Assembly (NCBI GenBank): GCA_022771695.1
Contig: JALEKJ010000048.1
Coordinates: 1-32,828, forward strand
Direction: 5' to 3'
Origin: Roseburia sp.
Lineage (GTDB): Bacteria; Bacillota; Clostridia; Lachnospirales; Lachnospiraceae
Length of the DNA stretch: 32,828 bases
Position numbers and translations under genes: made by a program. The stretch's first letter is position 1. Each line of letters starts with the position of its first letter. The notes below the pieces were generated by a model. It saw only the letters and a program-made list of their open reading frames with translations. It did not search any database and had not been told where the DNA came from. This document shows positions 7,889-19,099 of the stretch, one piece after another.

Positions 7889-8110
7889 TTTCCACTTATT
7901 TACTTTTCCACTTTGATAGGTGTGTGGAAAAAAATAACCACTATATATATAAGGAAGAAACTCATTCACACAATATATTGTTGAAATGTTTTCCACACTC
8001 GTCCACAAAAAAATGTGTAAAAATAAGTGTTTACATAAGTTATCCCCGAAATGTGGATAACTTGTTGATAAATCATGGATAATCTTCTTATAACCTGTTT
8101 ATAACGCTCC
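7889..8110. other. oriC: Replication origin region 1 (oriC, DnaA boxes upstream of dnaA)
   Basis: The 527-bp gap between rpmH and dnaA holds no gene. Sites matching TTWTNCACA or close to it are at 7923-7931 (reverse), 7989-7997 (forward, TTTTCCACA), 7999-8007 (forward, weak), 8014-8022 (reverse, TTTTACACA) and 8052-8060 (reverse, perfect TTATCCACA). A 9-bp inverted repeat AAGTTATCC/GGATAACTT spans 8037-8063 and includes the perfect box. AT-rich runs around 7943-7956 and 8085-8165 are candidate unwinding DNA. The strand of all flanking genes switches here, as expected at a bidirectional origin. Confidence 0.85.
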
Positions 8111-8248
8111 TAAGTCCTTATTTTACTAGGTCTATAACTTTAAAACCCCTTATAAACAAATTTAATACGCCGTATTTTGCCCAAATAAGCGTTTTTCTAC
8201 TTCCCACATATACCCTCCCGTATAAAGGCAAATCACGCAAATTATACA

Positions 8249-8277
8249 TTGATAAAAGCTTTCAAATGGTGTAGTAT
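8249..8277 (+). promoter_or_regulatory. dnaA promoter
   Basis: TTGATA (8249-8254) and TAGTAT (8272-8277) are separated by 17 bp and end about 47 bp before the dnaA ATG. Its position beside the DnaA-box cluster fits DnaA autoregulation as known in other bacteria. Confidence 0.65.
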
Positions 8278-8324
8278 AGAAAGTGTAGGATTTTTTAAGA
8301 ACTATTAGAAATCGGAGCGTAAAA

Positions 8325-9680
8325 ATGGATCTAATTTTAGAAAAATGGGACGAGATATTAAGGACTGTCAAGACAGAACACGACATCAGCGATATTTCTT
8401 TTGACACTTGGATTCGTCCTCTTGAAGTATATGGAATAGAAAATAATACCTTATATATACTTGTACCATCAGAACAAATGACTCTAAGCTATATATCCAA
8501 AAAGTATTATCTTCCATTAAAAGTAGCCATTGCCGAGATTACCGGTAATGAATACGAAATCAAATTTATTCTGCCGGAACAGGCAAACAATATTAAAACA
8601 GGTCAGGCTAAAACGAAAAAAGTTTCTTTTTCTGACAAAGCAGATAAATCAAATCTCAATCCAAACTATACATTTGACACATTCGTCGTTGGAAGTAATA
8701 ACCGTTTTGCCCACTCTGCTTCTCTTGCAGTAGCGGAATCACCGGGAGAAGCTTACAATCCTCTTTATATCTACGGAGGACCGGGACTTGGTAAAACACA
8801 CCTTATGCATTCCATTGGTCATTTCATATTAGAAAGAAATCCGGATGCAAAAATTATCTATGTTACCTCCGAGGAATTTACCAACGAAGTAATTGAATCG
8901 ATTCGTAGCGGTAATGCCGCTGCTATGAATAAATTGCGTGAAAAATATCGTACCATTGATGTTTTCATGATTGATGATGTTCAGTTTATTATAGGAAAAG
9001 AAAGTACACAGGAAGAATTTTTCCATACTTTTAATGCCTTACATTCAGCGGGAAAACAGATTATCCTTACATCCGATAAGCCTCCGAAAGAAATGGAAAC
9101 CTTAGAAGAGCGTATTCGTTCCAGATTTGAATGGGGTCTTATGGCAGACATCGGTACTCCTGATTATGAAACCAGGATGGCCATTCTTCGGAAGAAGGTC
9201 GAAGCCGATGAGATGAGTTTAAGCGATGATATTCTTAATTATATAGCAACCAACATTAAATCCAATATCCGAGAACTGGAAGGTGCTCTCAATAAACTCT
9301 TAGCTTATTCAAACCTTGAGAAAACCGAAATTACAATGGATATTGCTATCAAAGAACTTCAGAATATTATCACACCGGACAAGCCAAAGGAAATTACTCC
9401 ACAGCTTATCATTGAAGTAGTATCCGAACATTTTCAGATTTCATTGGACCAGATGATTTCCAAAAACAGAAGCAAAGACATTGCAAGACCAAGACAGATT
9501 GCGATGTATCTCTGCAAGAACATGACGGATACCCCGTTAGATTCTATTGGAGCTCTTCTGGGAGGACGAGATCATTCCACCATCATTCATGGTGTTCAGA
9601 AGATTTCAGATGAATATGAGTCCGATGACAATACAAAGAATTTAATCGATACCATTAAAAAGAAGATTAACCCTAATTAA
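8325..9680 (+). CDS. dnaA: Chromosomal replication initiator protein DnaA
   Basis: DnaA is the AAA+ ATPase that binds DnaA boxes, melts the origin and loads the helicase. Domain I (about residues 1-85) begins with an EKWDEIL helix and carries DTWIRPLEVYG. A short linker follows. The AAA+ core has Walker A GGPGLGKTHL, Walker B VFMIDDVQF and the arginine-containing LEERIRSRFEWG. Domain IV at the C-terminus has the DNA-binding GRDHSTIIHGVQKI signature. The 451-residue length is normal. The ATG at 8325 has CGGAG about eight bases upstream. DnaA-box clusters lie on both sides of the gene, and dnaN follows after 334 bp. Confidence 0.98.
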   Translation: MDLILEKWDEILRTVKTEHDISDISFDTWIRPLEVYGIENNTLYILVPSEQMTLSYISKKYYLPLKVAIAEITGNEYEIKFILPEQANNIKTGQAKTKKVSFSDKADKSNLNPNYTFDTFVVGSNNRFAHSASLAVAESPGEAYNPLYIYGGPGLGKTHLMHSIGHFILERNPDAKIIYVTSEEFTNEVIESIRSGNAAAMNKLREKYRTIDVFMIDDVQFIIGKESTQEEFFHTFNALHSAGKQIILTSDKPPKEMETLEERIRSRFEWGLMADIGTPDYETRMAILRKKVEADEMSLSDDILNYIATNIKSNIRELEGALNKLLAYSNLEKTEITMDIAIKELQNIITPDKPKEITPQLIIEVVSEHFQISLDQMISKNRSKDIARPRQIAMYLCKNMTDTPLDSIGALLGGRDHSTIIHGVQKISDEYESDDNTKNLIDTIKKKINPN

Positions 9681-10000
9681 AAAAGCTTTTACATCAACTC
9701 TTCCACAATGAATTGTTGATATCATGTTTAATCGATGTTTAAAGATGAGGACAAGTTGTTTTATGTAAATTTTTTGTTTTGGTTTACATAAATTTAATAA
9801 ACATATTATCCAACCTTCATCCTCAACTTTTTCACACAGTTATACAGCTTTATTTTTATATGGAACACTTTTATTTTAAATGGTTCCGGAGGTTATTCAC
9901 TTATGAACACCCCCTATTAATAATACTTTGAATATCTTTTTATAAATATTATCTATGGCATGCCATTCTTTTTTGGGATAAGCCATAAAAAATCAGGAAG
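9681..10000. other. oriC: Replication origin region 2 (dnaA-dnaN intergenic, DnaA boxes and AT-rich DNA)
   Basis: The 334-bp gap holds no gene. Near-consensus DnaA boxes are TCTTCCACA at 9699-9707, TTATCCAAC at 9806-9814 and TTTTTCACA at 9828-9836. An AT-rich block at about 9750-9805 (TTTTTTGTTTTGG through AATTTAATAAAC) is the best candidate for the DNA unwinding element. This matches the bipartite oriC of B. subtilis, where boxes flank dnaA and melting occurs between dnaA and dnaN. The dnaN promoter must also be here, but I see no convincing -35/-10 pair. Confidence 0.7.
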
Positions 10001-10014
10001 GAGTTATTAACAAT

Positions 10015-11127
10015 ATGAAACTTATCTGTTCTAAATCAAATTTACTGCATGGTGTTAATATCGTATCAAAAGCAGTTCCTACCAGAACTACGATGGCTAT
10101 CTTAGAATGTATCCTTATTGATGCTTCTGCCAACGAAATCAAATTAACTGCCAACGATATGGAGTTAGGAATTGAGACAAAAATAGAAGGAGAAATAGCT
10201 GAAAGAGGTGTTATTGCACTGGATGCTAAGATTTTTTCTGAAATTGTTCGCAAACTTCCGGACAGTGATGTTGTAATTGAGACAGATGCTTCCTTTAAGA
10301 CTACAATTACCTGTGAAAAGGCAAAGTTCAATATTGTAGGTAAGTCCGGGGATGATTTTTCTTATATCCCTTATATAGAGAGAAACGAATCAATCAGTAT
10401 GTCTCAGTTTACTTTGAAAGAAGTAATCCGCCAGACTATCTTTTCCATTGCTGATAATGATAATAATAAATTGATGACGGGTGAGCTTTTTGAAATCGAA
10501 GAAAATCATTTGAAAGTGGTTTCTCTGGATGGACATCGTATTTCTATCCGTAACATTGAATTAAAAAGCAGCTATGATCATAAAAAGGTTGTTGTACCTG
10601 GAAAGACATTGCAGGAAGTTAGTAAGATTTTACCGGGAAGTGCAGAAGAAGAAGTTCATATGTTCTTAACGGATAACCATATTGTATTTGAATTTGATAA
10701 CACAACTGTTGTTTCCAGACTGATTGAAGGAGAGTACTTTAAAATTGAACAGATGCTTTCCTCTGATTATGAGACAAAGGTTAAAATAAATAAACGTGAG
10801 CTCTTAGACTGTATCGACCGTGCAACACTTCTGGTAAAAGAGGGTGATAAGAAGCCAATCATCATGAATGTGACAGATGGCAATATGGAGCTTAAAATTA
10901 ATTCCTTCATCGGTTCCATGAATGAAGATATTGATATTGTAAAAGAAGGTAAGGATATTTTAATCGGATTCAATCCGAAGTTCTTTATTGATGCATTAAG
11001 AGTCATTGATGAGGAAGAAGTAAGTCTTTATATGGTAAATCCAAAGGCCCCTTGCTTTATCAAGGATGATGAAGGAAAGTTCATTTACCTGATTCTTCCG
11101 GTTAACTTTAATGCGGCAGCATCTTAA
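10015..11127 (+). CDS. dnaN: DNA polymerase III beta subunit (sliding clamp)
   Basis: DnaN forms the dimeric ring clamp that tethers the replicative polymerase to DNA. The 370-residue product starts MKLICSKSNLLHGVNIVSKAVPTRTTMAILECILI and shows the three-domain clamp pattern, with internal FSIADNDNNKLMTGELFEI and a C-terminal YLILPVNFNAAAS close to the usual LMPMRL-type end. The ATG has AGGAAGGAG about ten bases upstream. It lies between the second origin region and the S4-recF pair in the classic dnaA-dnaN-S4-recF-gyrB-gyrA order. Confidence 0.98.
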   Translation: MKLICSKSNLLHGVNIVSKAVPTRTTMAILECILIDASANEIKLTANDMELGIETKIEGEIAERGVIALDAKIFSEIVRKLPDSDVVIETDASFKTTITCEKAKFNIVGKSGDDFSYIPYIERNESISMSQFTLKEVIRQTIFSIADNDNNKLMTGELFEIEENHLKVVSLDGHRISIRNIELKSSYDHKKVVVPGKTLQEVSKILPGSAEEEVHMFLTDNHIVFEFDNTTVVSRLIEGEYFKIEQMLSSDYETKVKINKRELLDCIDRATLLVKEGDKKPIIMNVTDGNMELKINSFIGSMNEDIDIVKEGKDILIGFNPKFFIDALRVIDEEEVSLYMVNPKAPCFIKDDEGKFIYLILPVNFNAAAS

Positions 11128-11176
11128 TAAGAAATACTAAATATAAAAGATGCGATTCATAAGTATTTTTAATTAA

Positions 11177-11201
11177 GAAGAATGCAAAAATAGTATTCTT
11201 C
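11177..11201 (+). repeat. Hairpin repeat, copy D (after dnaN)
   Basis: GAAGAATGC and GTATTCTTC form a 9-bp stem with one G-U pair around the loop AAAAATA. Stem and loop closely resemble copies A, B and C. It lies between dnaN and the S4 gene; no U-run follows. Confidence 0.7.
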
Positions 11202-11232
11202 GTGCAATAAATTATGTGGTTATGGAGAAAAA

Positions 11233-11444
11233 ATGATAGAAATTAATATCAGAGAAAATGATGAGTTTATCAAGCTTGGTCAGGCTTTAAAGAAAGCAGG
11301 ACTGGTTGATTCCGGCGTGGATGCCAAGATGGTTATTCAGGACGGATTGGTAAGCGTAAATGGTGAAGTGGAGCTTCAGCGTGGAAAGAAATTACATGGT
11401 GGAGAAATTGTATCCTTTAACGGAGAGCAAGTAAAGATTGTAAA

Positions 11445-11448
<4 letters not shown>
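11233..11448 (+). CDS. yaaA: S4-domain RNA-binding protein YaaA/RlbA
   Basis: This 71-residue protein is a single S4 RNA-binding domain of the YaaA (RlbA) family found between dnaN and recF in Firmicutes, implicated in ribosome assembly. The S4 core is visible as FIKLGQALKKAGLVDSG followed by GLVSVNGEVELQRGKKL and GGEIVSF. The ATG at 11233 has GGAG about five bases upstream. Its TGA stop overlaps the recF ATG (ATGA), so the two are translationally coupled. Confidence 0.93.
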
Positions 11449-14476
<3,028 letters not shown>

Positions 14477-14486
14477 ATAGCGAAAA

Positions 14487-14511
14487 GAAAAACGCAAAGG
14501 CAGCGTTTTTC
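14487..14511 (+). repeat. Hairpin repeat, copy B (gyrB-gyrA gap)
   Basis: GAAAAACGC and GCGTTTTTC form a perfect 9-bp stem around AAAGGCA, starting about 10 bp after the gyrB stop. It is the first of two such hairpins before gyrA. The T-rich arm is part of the stem, so it is not a classic terminator. Confidence 0.75.
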
Positions 14512-14530
14512 GCATAAAAATCTCGCATTA

Positions 14531-14555
14531 GAAGAACGCAAAAGCAGCGTTCTTC
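14531..14555 (+). repeat. Hairpin repeat, copy C (gyrB-gyrA gap)
   Basis: GAAGAACGC and GCGTTCTTC form a perfect 9-bp stem around AAAAGCA. The loop is identical to copy A, while one stem pair is C-G here and T-A in copy A, a compensatory change. It ends six bases before the AAGGAG region that serves gyrA, so it could affect gyrA translation. Confidence 0.78.
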
Positions 14556-14577
14556 ATGAAATAAGGAGAATATTAAA

Positions 14578-17217
14578 ATGGATGATAAAATTTTTGACCA
14601 GATACATGAGGTCGACAAGGTCACAGAAGTTGACCTGAAAAAAACAATGGAAACATCCTATATCGACTATGCCATGAGTGTTATCGCGCAGCGAGCACTT
14701 CCGGATGTAAGAGATGGTTTAAAACCGGTACAGCGTCGTGTACTTTATTCCATGATAGAGCTGAATAACGGACCTGACAAGCCGCATCGTAAGTGTGCAC
14801 GTATTGTCGGTGATACCATGGGTAAGTACCATCCACACGGAGACAGCTCTATTTATGGTGCTTTGGTAAATATGGCACAGGATTGGTCTTTCCGTTATCC
14901 GTTGGTAGATGGACATGGTAATTTTGGTTCTGTCGATGGAGACGGAGCAGCTGCCATGCGATATACTGAGGCACGTCTCTCTAAGATTTCTATGGAAATG
15001 CTTGCCGATATCAATAAGGATACCGTGGATTTTGTACCGAACTTCGATGAGACAGAGAAGGAACCTACCGTGCTTCCTTCCCGTTTTCCAAACTTGTTAG
15101 TCAATGGTACGACAGGTATTGCAGTCGGTATGGCGACCAATATTCCACCACATAATCTCCGCGAGGTTATTAATGGAGTGGTAAAAATCATCGACAATCA
15201 GGTATTGGAAAACCGTGAGACAGATATAGAGGAACTTTTATCCATCGTAAAAGGTCCTGATTTTCCGACCGGAGGTACCATTTTAGGTACTGCAGGTATC
15301 AACGAAGCATACCGCACAGGGCGCGGTAAGGTCAGAGTCCGCGCAGTCACGGATATTGAGCCGATGCAAAACGGCAAAAACCGTATCGTTGTGACGGAGC
15401 TTCCTTACATGGTAAATAAAGCCCGCCTAATCGAGAAGATTGCAGAGCTGGTAAAAGATAAAAAGATTGATGGTATCACGGATTTGCGTGATGAATCAGA
15501 TCGTCAGGGTATGCGTATCTGTATTGAACTGCGTCGTGATGTAAACCCGAATGTAATTTTAAATCTTCTCTATAAGCATACACAGCTTCAGGATACATTC
15601 GGTGTGATTATGCTTGCACTCGTCGATAACCAGCCAAAGGTACTGAATCTCTATGAGATGTTAAACTACTATCTGATTCACCAGAAGGATGTAGTGACCA
15701 GAAGAACCAAATACGATTTAAACAAAGCAGAAGAGCGTGCACATATTTTACAGGGGTTATTAACAGCACTGGACAATATTGATGAAGTTATCAACATTAT
15801 CCGCAGCAGCAAGACAACTCCGGAAGCAAAAGAGCGCTTGATGGAACGCTTTGCGTTAACAGACCCGCAGGCACAGGCAATCGTGGATATGCGTCTGAAA
15901 GCACTGACCGGGTTGGAAAGAGAGAAGCTCGAGGCAGAATACGCAGAACTCATGGATCGTATTGCAGAGTTGAAAGCAATTTTGGCAGATGAGAAAAAAC
16001 TGCTCGGTGTTATTCGGGAAGAAATATTATTGATTGCTGAAAAATATGGGGATGAGCGCAGAACATCCATCGGATTTGATGAATATGACATCTCTATGGA
16101 AGATTTGATTCCGGTGACGAATACAGTCATTACGATGACAAAGCTCGGTTATATCAAACGTATGAGCCTTGATAATTTCCGCTCACAAAATCGTGGTGGA
16201 AAGGGAATCAAGGGAATGGAGACGATTGAAGACGATTACATCGAAGAACTTTTGATGACGACTTCGCATCATTACATGATGTTCTTTACGAATACCGGAC
16301 GTGTTTACCGCATGAAGGCATATGAAATTCCGGAGGCAAGCCGCACAGCGCGCGGTACTGCAATTATCAATCTGTTGCAGTTACAGCCGGGAGAGAAGAT
16401 TACCGCAGTGATTCCGATTAAGGAATACACGGAAGGACATTTCCTTTTCATGGCTACCAAGAAAGGTATTGTAAAGAAAACACCGATTACCGATTATGCA
16501 AATGTCAGAAAGACCGGACTTGCAGCCATTAATCTGCGTGAGGACGATGAACTGATTGAAGTCAAGAAGACAGATAACAATCAGGATATTTTCTTAGTAA
16601 CGAAGTATGGTCAGTGTATCCGTTTTAAGGAAACAGATGTCAGAAAGACCGGAAGAACCTCTATGGGTGTCATCGGTATGAACTTAACTGACGGTGACGA
16701 GGTTATCGGTATGCAAATGGAATCTCAGGGTGAATCTCTGATGATTGTATCCGAGAAAGGTCTTGGAAAATGTACACTGATTTCCGAGTTTACGACTCAG
16801 AATCGCGGTGGTAAGGGTGTAAAATGCTATAAAATTACCGAGAAGACCGGAAATATTGTTGGTGTGAAAGCGGTAAATAAAGACAACGAAGTTATGCTGA
16901 TAACGACCGAGGGTATTATTATCCGTATCAAAGTCAGCGATACAGCATTGCTTGGACGTATTACTTCCGGTGTCAAACTCATCAATTTAAGTGAGAATGT
17001 AACTGTAGCAAGTATCGCAAAAGTAAGAGAAGACAAGAGCCTGATGGACAATGTAGATAATTCTGAGCTTTTAAGTGAAGAAGAAGAAGCACAGAGTCTG
17101 GCACTTGCAGCAGAAAATGCAAAAAAGGCAGCAGGAAAAGCAGACGTTACAGAGACGGATGACGAACTGATGAAAGAACTTTTAAACCGTGCCGAAGCAG
17201 ACGGTGAAGAAGAATAA
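14578..17217 (+). CDS. gyrA: DNA gyrase subunit A
   Basis: GyrA cuts and rejoins DNA in the gyrase A2B2 complex. The active-site tyrosine is Y129 in [14 protein letters not shown]. The quinolone-resistance region reads [13 protein letters not shown], where S90 matches E. coli Ser83 and G94 matches Asp87. The C-terminal beta-pinwheel begins with the GyrA box QNRGGKG at residues 537-543, which is needed for DNA wrapping; a second similar QNRGGKG lies later. The tail is acidic (EADGEEE). The 879-residue length is slightly long because of that tail. The ATG at 14578 has AAGGAG about ten bases upstream. A strong terminator follows five bases after the stop. Confidence 0.98.
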   Translation: MDDKIFDQIHEVDKVTEVDLKKTMETSYIDYAMSVIAQRALPDVRDGLKPVQRRVLYSMIELNNGPDKPHRKCARIVGDTMGKYHPHGDSSIYGALVNMAQDWSFRYPLVDGHGNFGSVDGDGAAAMRYTEARLSKISMEMLADINKDTVDFVPNFDETEKEPTVLPSRFPNLLVNGTTGIAVGMATNIPPHNLREVINGVVKIIDNQVLENRETDIEELLSIVKGPDFPTGGTILGTAGINEAYRTGRGKVRVRAVTDIEPMQNGKNRIVVTELPYMVNKARLIEKIAELVKDKKIDGITDLRDESDRQGMRICIELRRDVNPNVILNLLYKHTQLQDTFGVIMLALVDNQPKVLNLYEMLNYYLIHQKDVVTRRTKYDLNKAEERAHILQGLLTALDNIDEVINIIRSSKTTPEAKERLMERFALTDPQAQAIVDMRLKALTGLEREKLEAEYAELMDRIAELKAILADEKKLLGVIREEILLIAEKYGDERRTSIGFDEYDISMEDLIPVTNTVITMTKLGYIKRMSLDNFRSQNRGGKGIKGMETIEDDYIEELLMTTSHHYMMFFTNTGRVYRMKAYEIPEASRTARGTAIINLLQLQPGEKITAVIPIKEYTEGHFLFMATKKGIVKKTPITDYANVRKTGLAAINLREDDELIEVKKTDNNQDIFLVTKYGQCIRFKETDVRKTGRTSMGVIGMNLTDGDEVIGMQMESQGESLMIVSEKGLGKCTLISEFTTQNRGGKGVKCYKITEKTGNIVGVKAVNKDNEVMLITTEGIIIRIKVSDTALLGRITSGVKLINLSENVTVASIAKVREDKSLMDNVDNSELLSEEEEAQSLALAAENAKKAAGKADVTETDDELMKELLNRAEADGEEE

Positions 17218-17222
17218 AATTT

Positions 17223-17266
17223 ACAGGAAGCAGTATATAGTTGCTATATGCTGCTTCTTGTATTTT
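17223..17266 (+). terminator. Intrinsic terminator after gyrA
   Basis: An 18-bp stem (with G-U pairs) formed by ACAGGAAGCAGTATATAG and CTATATGCTGCTTCTTGT, with a three-base loop TTG, is followed by TATTTTAT. It starts a few bases after the gyrA stop and closes the dnaN-gyrA run. Confidence 0.85.
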
Positions 17267-17309
17267 ATAAATGAAAAATAAAAAATATAAATAAAATATA
17301 AAATATTGT

Positions 17310-17338
17310 TTGACATTCAAAACAATAACAAGTATCAT
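17310..17338 (+). promoter_or_regulatory. Promoter of the small membrane protein gene
   Basis: TTGACA (17310-17315) and TATCAT (17333-17338) are 17 bp apart, about 38 bp ahead of the ATG at 17376 and after the gyrA terminator. This is a near-consensus vegetative promoter. Confidence 0.75.
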
Positions 17339-17375
17339 AATGATGATGTTACATTACATATTTAGGAGGAAGAAA

Positions 17376-17849
17376 ATGGATTTTATAACAGGAATTTTTG
17401 GTTTAGGACTTGGACTTGGTGTTATCTTAGTGTGTCTGGCTATTATCGTAGCAATATATGTATTCTACGGATTGTCACACATGAAGGCTTTAAAGGCATT
17501 GGGATATGACAAGGCATGGTTAGCATGGATTCCGTACGGTGTTTACTTTGGCTGTGCAGATGCTGTTAGCCAGAATGAAGAGAATGTAATGCTTTTCAAT
17601 AAATTCTCAATTCCGTCCATAGTATTCAAGCTTTGGTGGGTACTCCCAATTGTAATTTCTTTCTTACCACTGAATGCAAGCCTGATCAACATTGTAAACA
17701 GAGTTCTTTACATCATATTCTTAGGGTGTACTTATGCAAAAATGTATGCAAGAATTGAAGGTAAGACAGAGGAAGATACACAGGTATTGGGATGTGTTTC
17801 CGGTTTTCTTCCGATCATCGCTGCCTGCAAATTTATAGGTTTAAAATAA
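17376..17849 (+). CDS. Small polytopic membrane protein, function unknown
   Basis: This 157-residue protein has a long N-terminal hydrophobic helix (ITGIFGLGLGLGVILVCLAIIVAIYVFYGL) and further hydrophobic segments around residues 90-110 and 115-130. After the first helix comes KALKALGYDKAWLAWIPYGVYFG, a motif that recalls small membrane protein families of the DUF5684/DUF805 type, where LGY and AWIP follow a transmembrane helix. I cannot assign a function. The start at 17376 is clear: TTTAGGAGG precedes it and the longer frame has no ribosome site. It has its own promoter and terminator, so it is a single-gene unit between gyrase and the toxin-like cassette. Confidence 0.75.
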   Translation: MDFITGIFGLGLGLGVILVCLAIIVAIYVFYGLSHMKALKALGYDKAWLAWIPYGVYFGCADAVSQNEENVMLFNKFSIPSIVFKLWWVLPIVISFLPLNASLINIVNRVLYIIFLGCTYAKMYARIEGKTEEDTQVLGCVSGFLPIIAACKFIGLK

Positions 17850-17869
17850 TATAATAGAAGAATAAGAAG

Positions 17870-17913
17870 CTGCTACCGTATAGGATTATGTCTTATATGG
17901 CAGCAGTTTTTTT
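17870..17913 (+). terminator. Intrinsic terminator after the membrane protein gene
   Basis: CTGCTACCGTATA and TATATGGCAGCAG pair with one mismatch and one G-U, closing a short loop, and are followed by seven T residues. It lies about 20 bp after the stop codon. Confidence 0.85.
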
Positions 17914-18003
17914 GATTCAGTTAAGAAAATAGTCCAAATGATACTTGTAAAAAAATAGAAGAACTGATAACCTTTAAAATAGTAGTTGGGAGAGGGGAAA
18001 TAT

Positions 18004-18516
18004 ATGGCTTCAATTTGGGAGTTAAACAATCAGATTCGCAATTATCGTATGAGGATAGAAGAGTGTAAGCGCAAAATTGAGGAAGACAACTGGAAAATAG
18101 GGGAATTGACTACGCTGCAGGGGCGAATCGGTGCGATGGAGGAACACCTGTGGGATGCGCAGTCAGCACGGAAAGCAAAGCTTTTTCAGACGACCGTTGC
18201 ACTGGATAAGGCGATGCGTTACAGCAAGAAAATCATAAAAAGCTATGATGCAAGAATGAATGATTTGCTTGCGGGATCGGAATACGCGCAGACAGTAAAT
18301 GGCTTGGAGAATGCGAGCGAGGAGGTCGCTTCTGAGATGAGGCGTTTGAGGGATGAGATAGACGCTCTGTGGAATGAGATTACGTCGCTTGAGCAGGCAA
18401 TCTGCCGGTGCGAAGTGGAGATAGCAGAGATAGAACGCCAAGAGAGAGAACGCCGTGAACGGGAAGAATGGGAAGCGCGTATGGCGTATGAGGCAAGTGT
18501 GAGGGGAGATAGGTGA
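18004..18516 (+). CDS. Coiled-coil protein, YwqH/DUF5082-like, first gene of toxin-like cassette
   Basis: The 170-residue product is almost wholly helical and charged. It has an N-terminal coiled coil (NQIRNYRMRIEECKRKIEED), a middle helix pair, and a C-terminal coiled coil ending in a basic run (ERQERERREREEWEAR). No signal peptide or membrane segment is seen. Length, composition and place at the head of a row of small helical genes before a large effector recall YwqH/DUF5082 proteins of WXG100/LXG loci, but this is inference from shape and context. The ATG at 18004 has GAGGGGAAA before it; an in-frame TTG at 17986 has no such site. Its TGA overlaps the next gene's start, so the cassette is coupled. 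Confidence 0.7.
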   Translation: MASIWELNNQIRNYRMRIEECKRKIEEDNWKIGELTTLQGRIGAMEEHLWDAQSARKAKLFQTTVALDKAMRYSKKIIKSYDARMNDLLAGSEYAQTVNGLENASEEVASEMRRLRDEIDALWNEITSLEQAICRCEVEIAEIERQERERREREEWEARMAYEASVRGDR

Positions 18517-18797
18517 TGGCAGATATCATAATTGATGATTCCTATGTTGCAGAACTGGCAGAATATATAGAAAAATACGGTGAAACCTTTGAAGAGTTTT
18601 ATGAGAGGTATCTGACGTTGCTGCGAGGATTTCATGCGAGGGGTGTTTCTTCCGGAAACACGGCAGATGCCATACAATCGTACATTGCGACGGCAGAAGG
18701 GCTGAAAAATTATGTGGCAGATTCGGCAGGAGTACTGGGACAAACATTGAGAGAGTATTTGAATGAGGTTGACGAAGCGGACAGATATTTGTATTAG
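18516..18797 (+). CDS. Small helical WXG100-like protein
   Basis: This 93-residue protein is predicted to be two helices joined near residues 42-48 (RGVSSGNTADA), the size and shape of WXG100/Esx-superfamily proteins, although the W-x-G tripeptide itself is absent. The first half is acidic and aromatic (YIEKYGETFEEFYERY). It has no signal peptide. The ATG at 18516 overlaps the previous stop by one base, and GAGGGGAG lies upstream; a GTG at 18513 is an alternative adding one residue. Secreted or chaperone-like partners of this kind commonly precede LXG-type effectors, which is the role I infer. Confidence 0.65.
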   Translation: MADIIIDDSYVAELAEYIEKYGETFEEFYERYLTLLRGFHARGVSSGNTADAIQSYIATAEGLKNYVADSAGVLGQTLREYLNEVDEADRYLY

Positions 18798-18809
18798 GGG
18801 GATGCAAGT

Positions 18810-19088
18810 ATGCGGGGAATCTATATTGATACGCTGGAAAATGAATTGGCGTATCTGGGGATGCAAAAGTTAAAAGAGGATTGGGACAGTGCAAAACCGC
18901 AATTTCCGGAACCGACAGAGAACAGCGGCTTGGTCGCGGTGGAGTTGGAGCAGATTCGGCAGGAGTACGAAAAACTGCATCTGATTATGGGAGAGCTTTT
19001 TGCCAATACGGCAGAGTTTATCCGGAAAGCGGATGATATGTTTACAACCAGCGATGAAAAGATGGCAGAAGCGATAAAGGCAGAGTAG
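18810..19088 (+). CDS. Small helical effector-partner candidate
   Basis: This 92-residue protein has an N-terminal helix (TLENELAYLGMQKLKEDW), a proline-rich turn near residues 29-38, and a second long helix with EQIRQEYEKLHLIMGELFANTAEFIRK, followed by a short end with TTSDEKMAEAI. The helical hairpin and the terminal SDEK-A-AI pattern resemble small partners encoded before LXG toxins (YwqI/DUF5344 or Lap-type proteins), but I do not recognise a precise family. The ATG at 18810 has GGGGG eight bases upstream. It lies 12 bp after the preceding gene and 11 bp before the large effector. Confidence 0.62.
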   Translation: MRGIYIDTLENELAYLGMQKLKEDWDSAKPQFPEPTENSGLVAVELEQIRQEYEKLHLIMGELFANTAEFIRKADDMFTTSDEKMAEAIKAE

Positions 19089-19099
19089 ATAGGGGAAGT

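Noticed and set aside
8162-8407. Open frame on the minus strand across the dnaA promoter
   Set aside because: It overlaps the dnaA promoter and start, has no ribosome site or recognisable product, and its composition is that of the non-coding strand.
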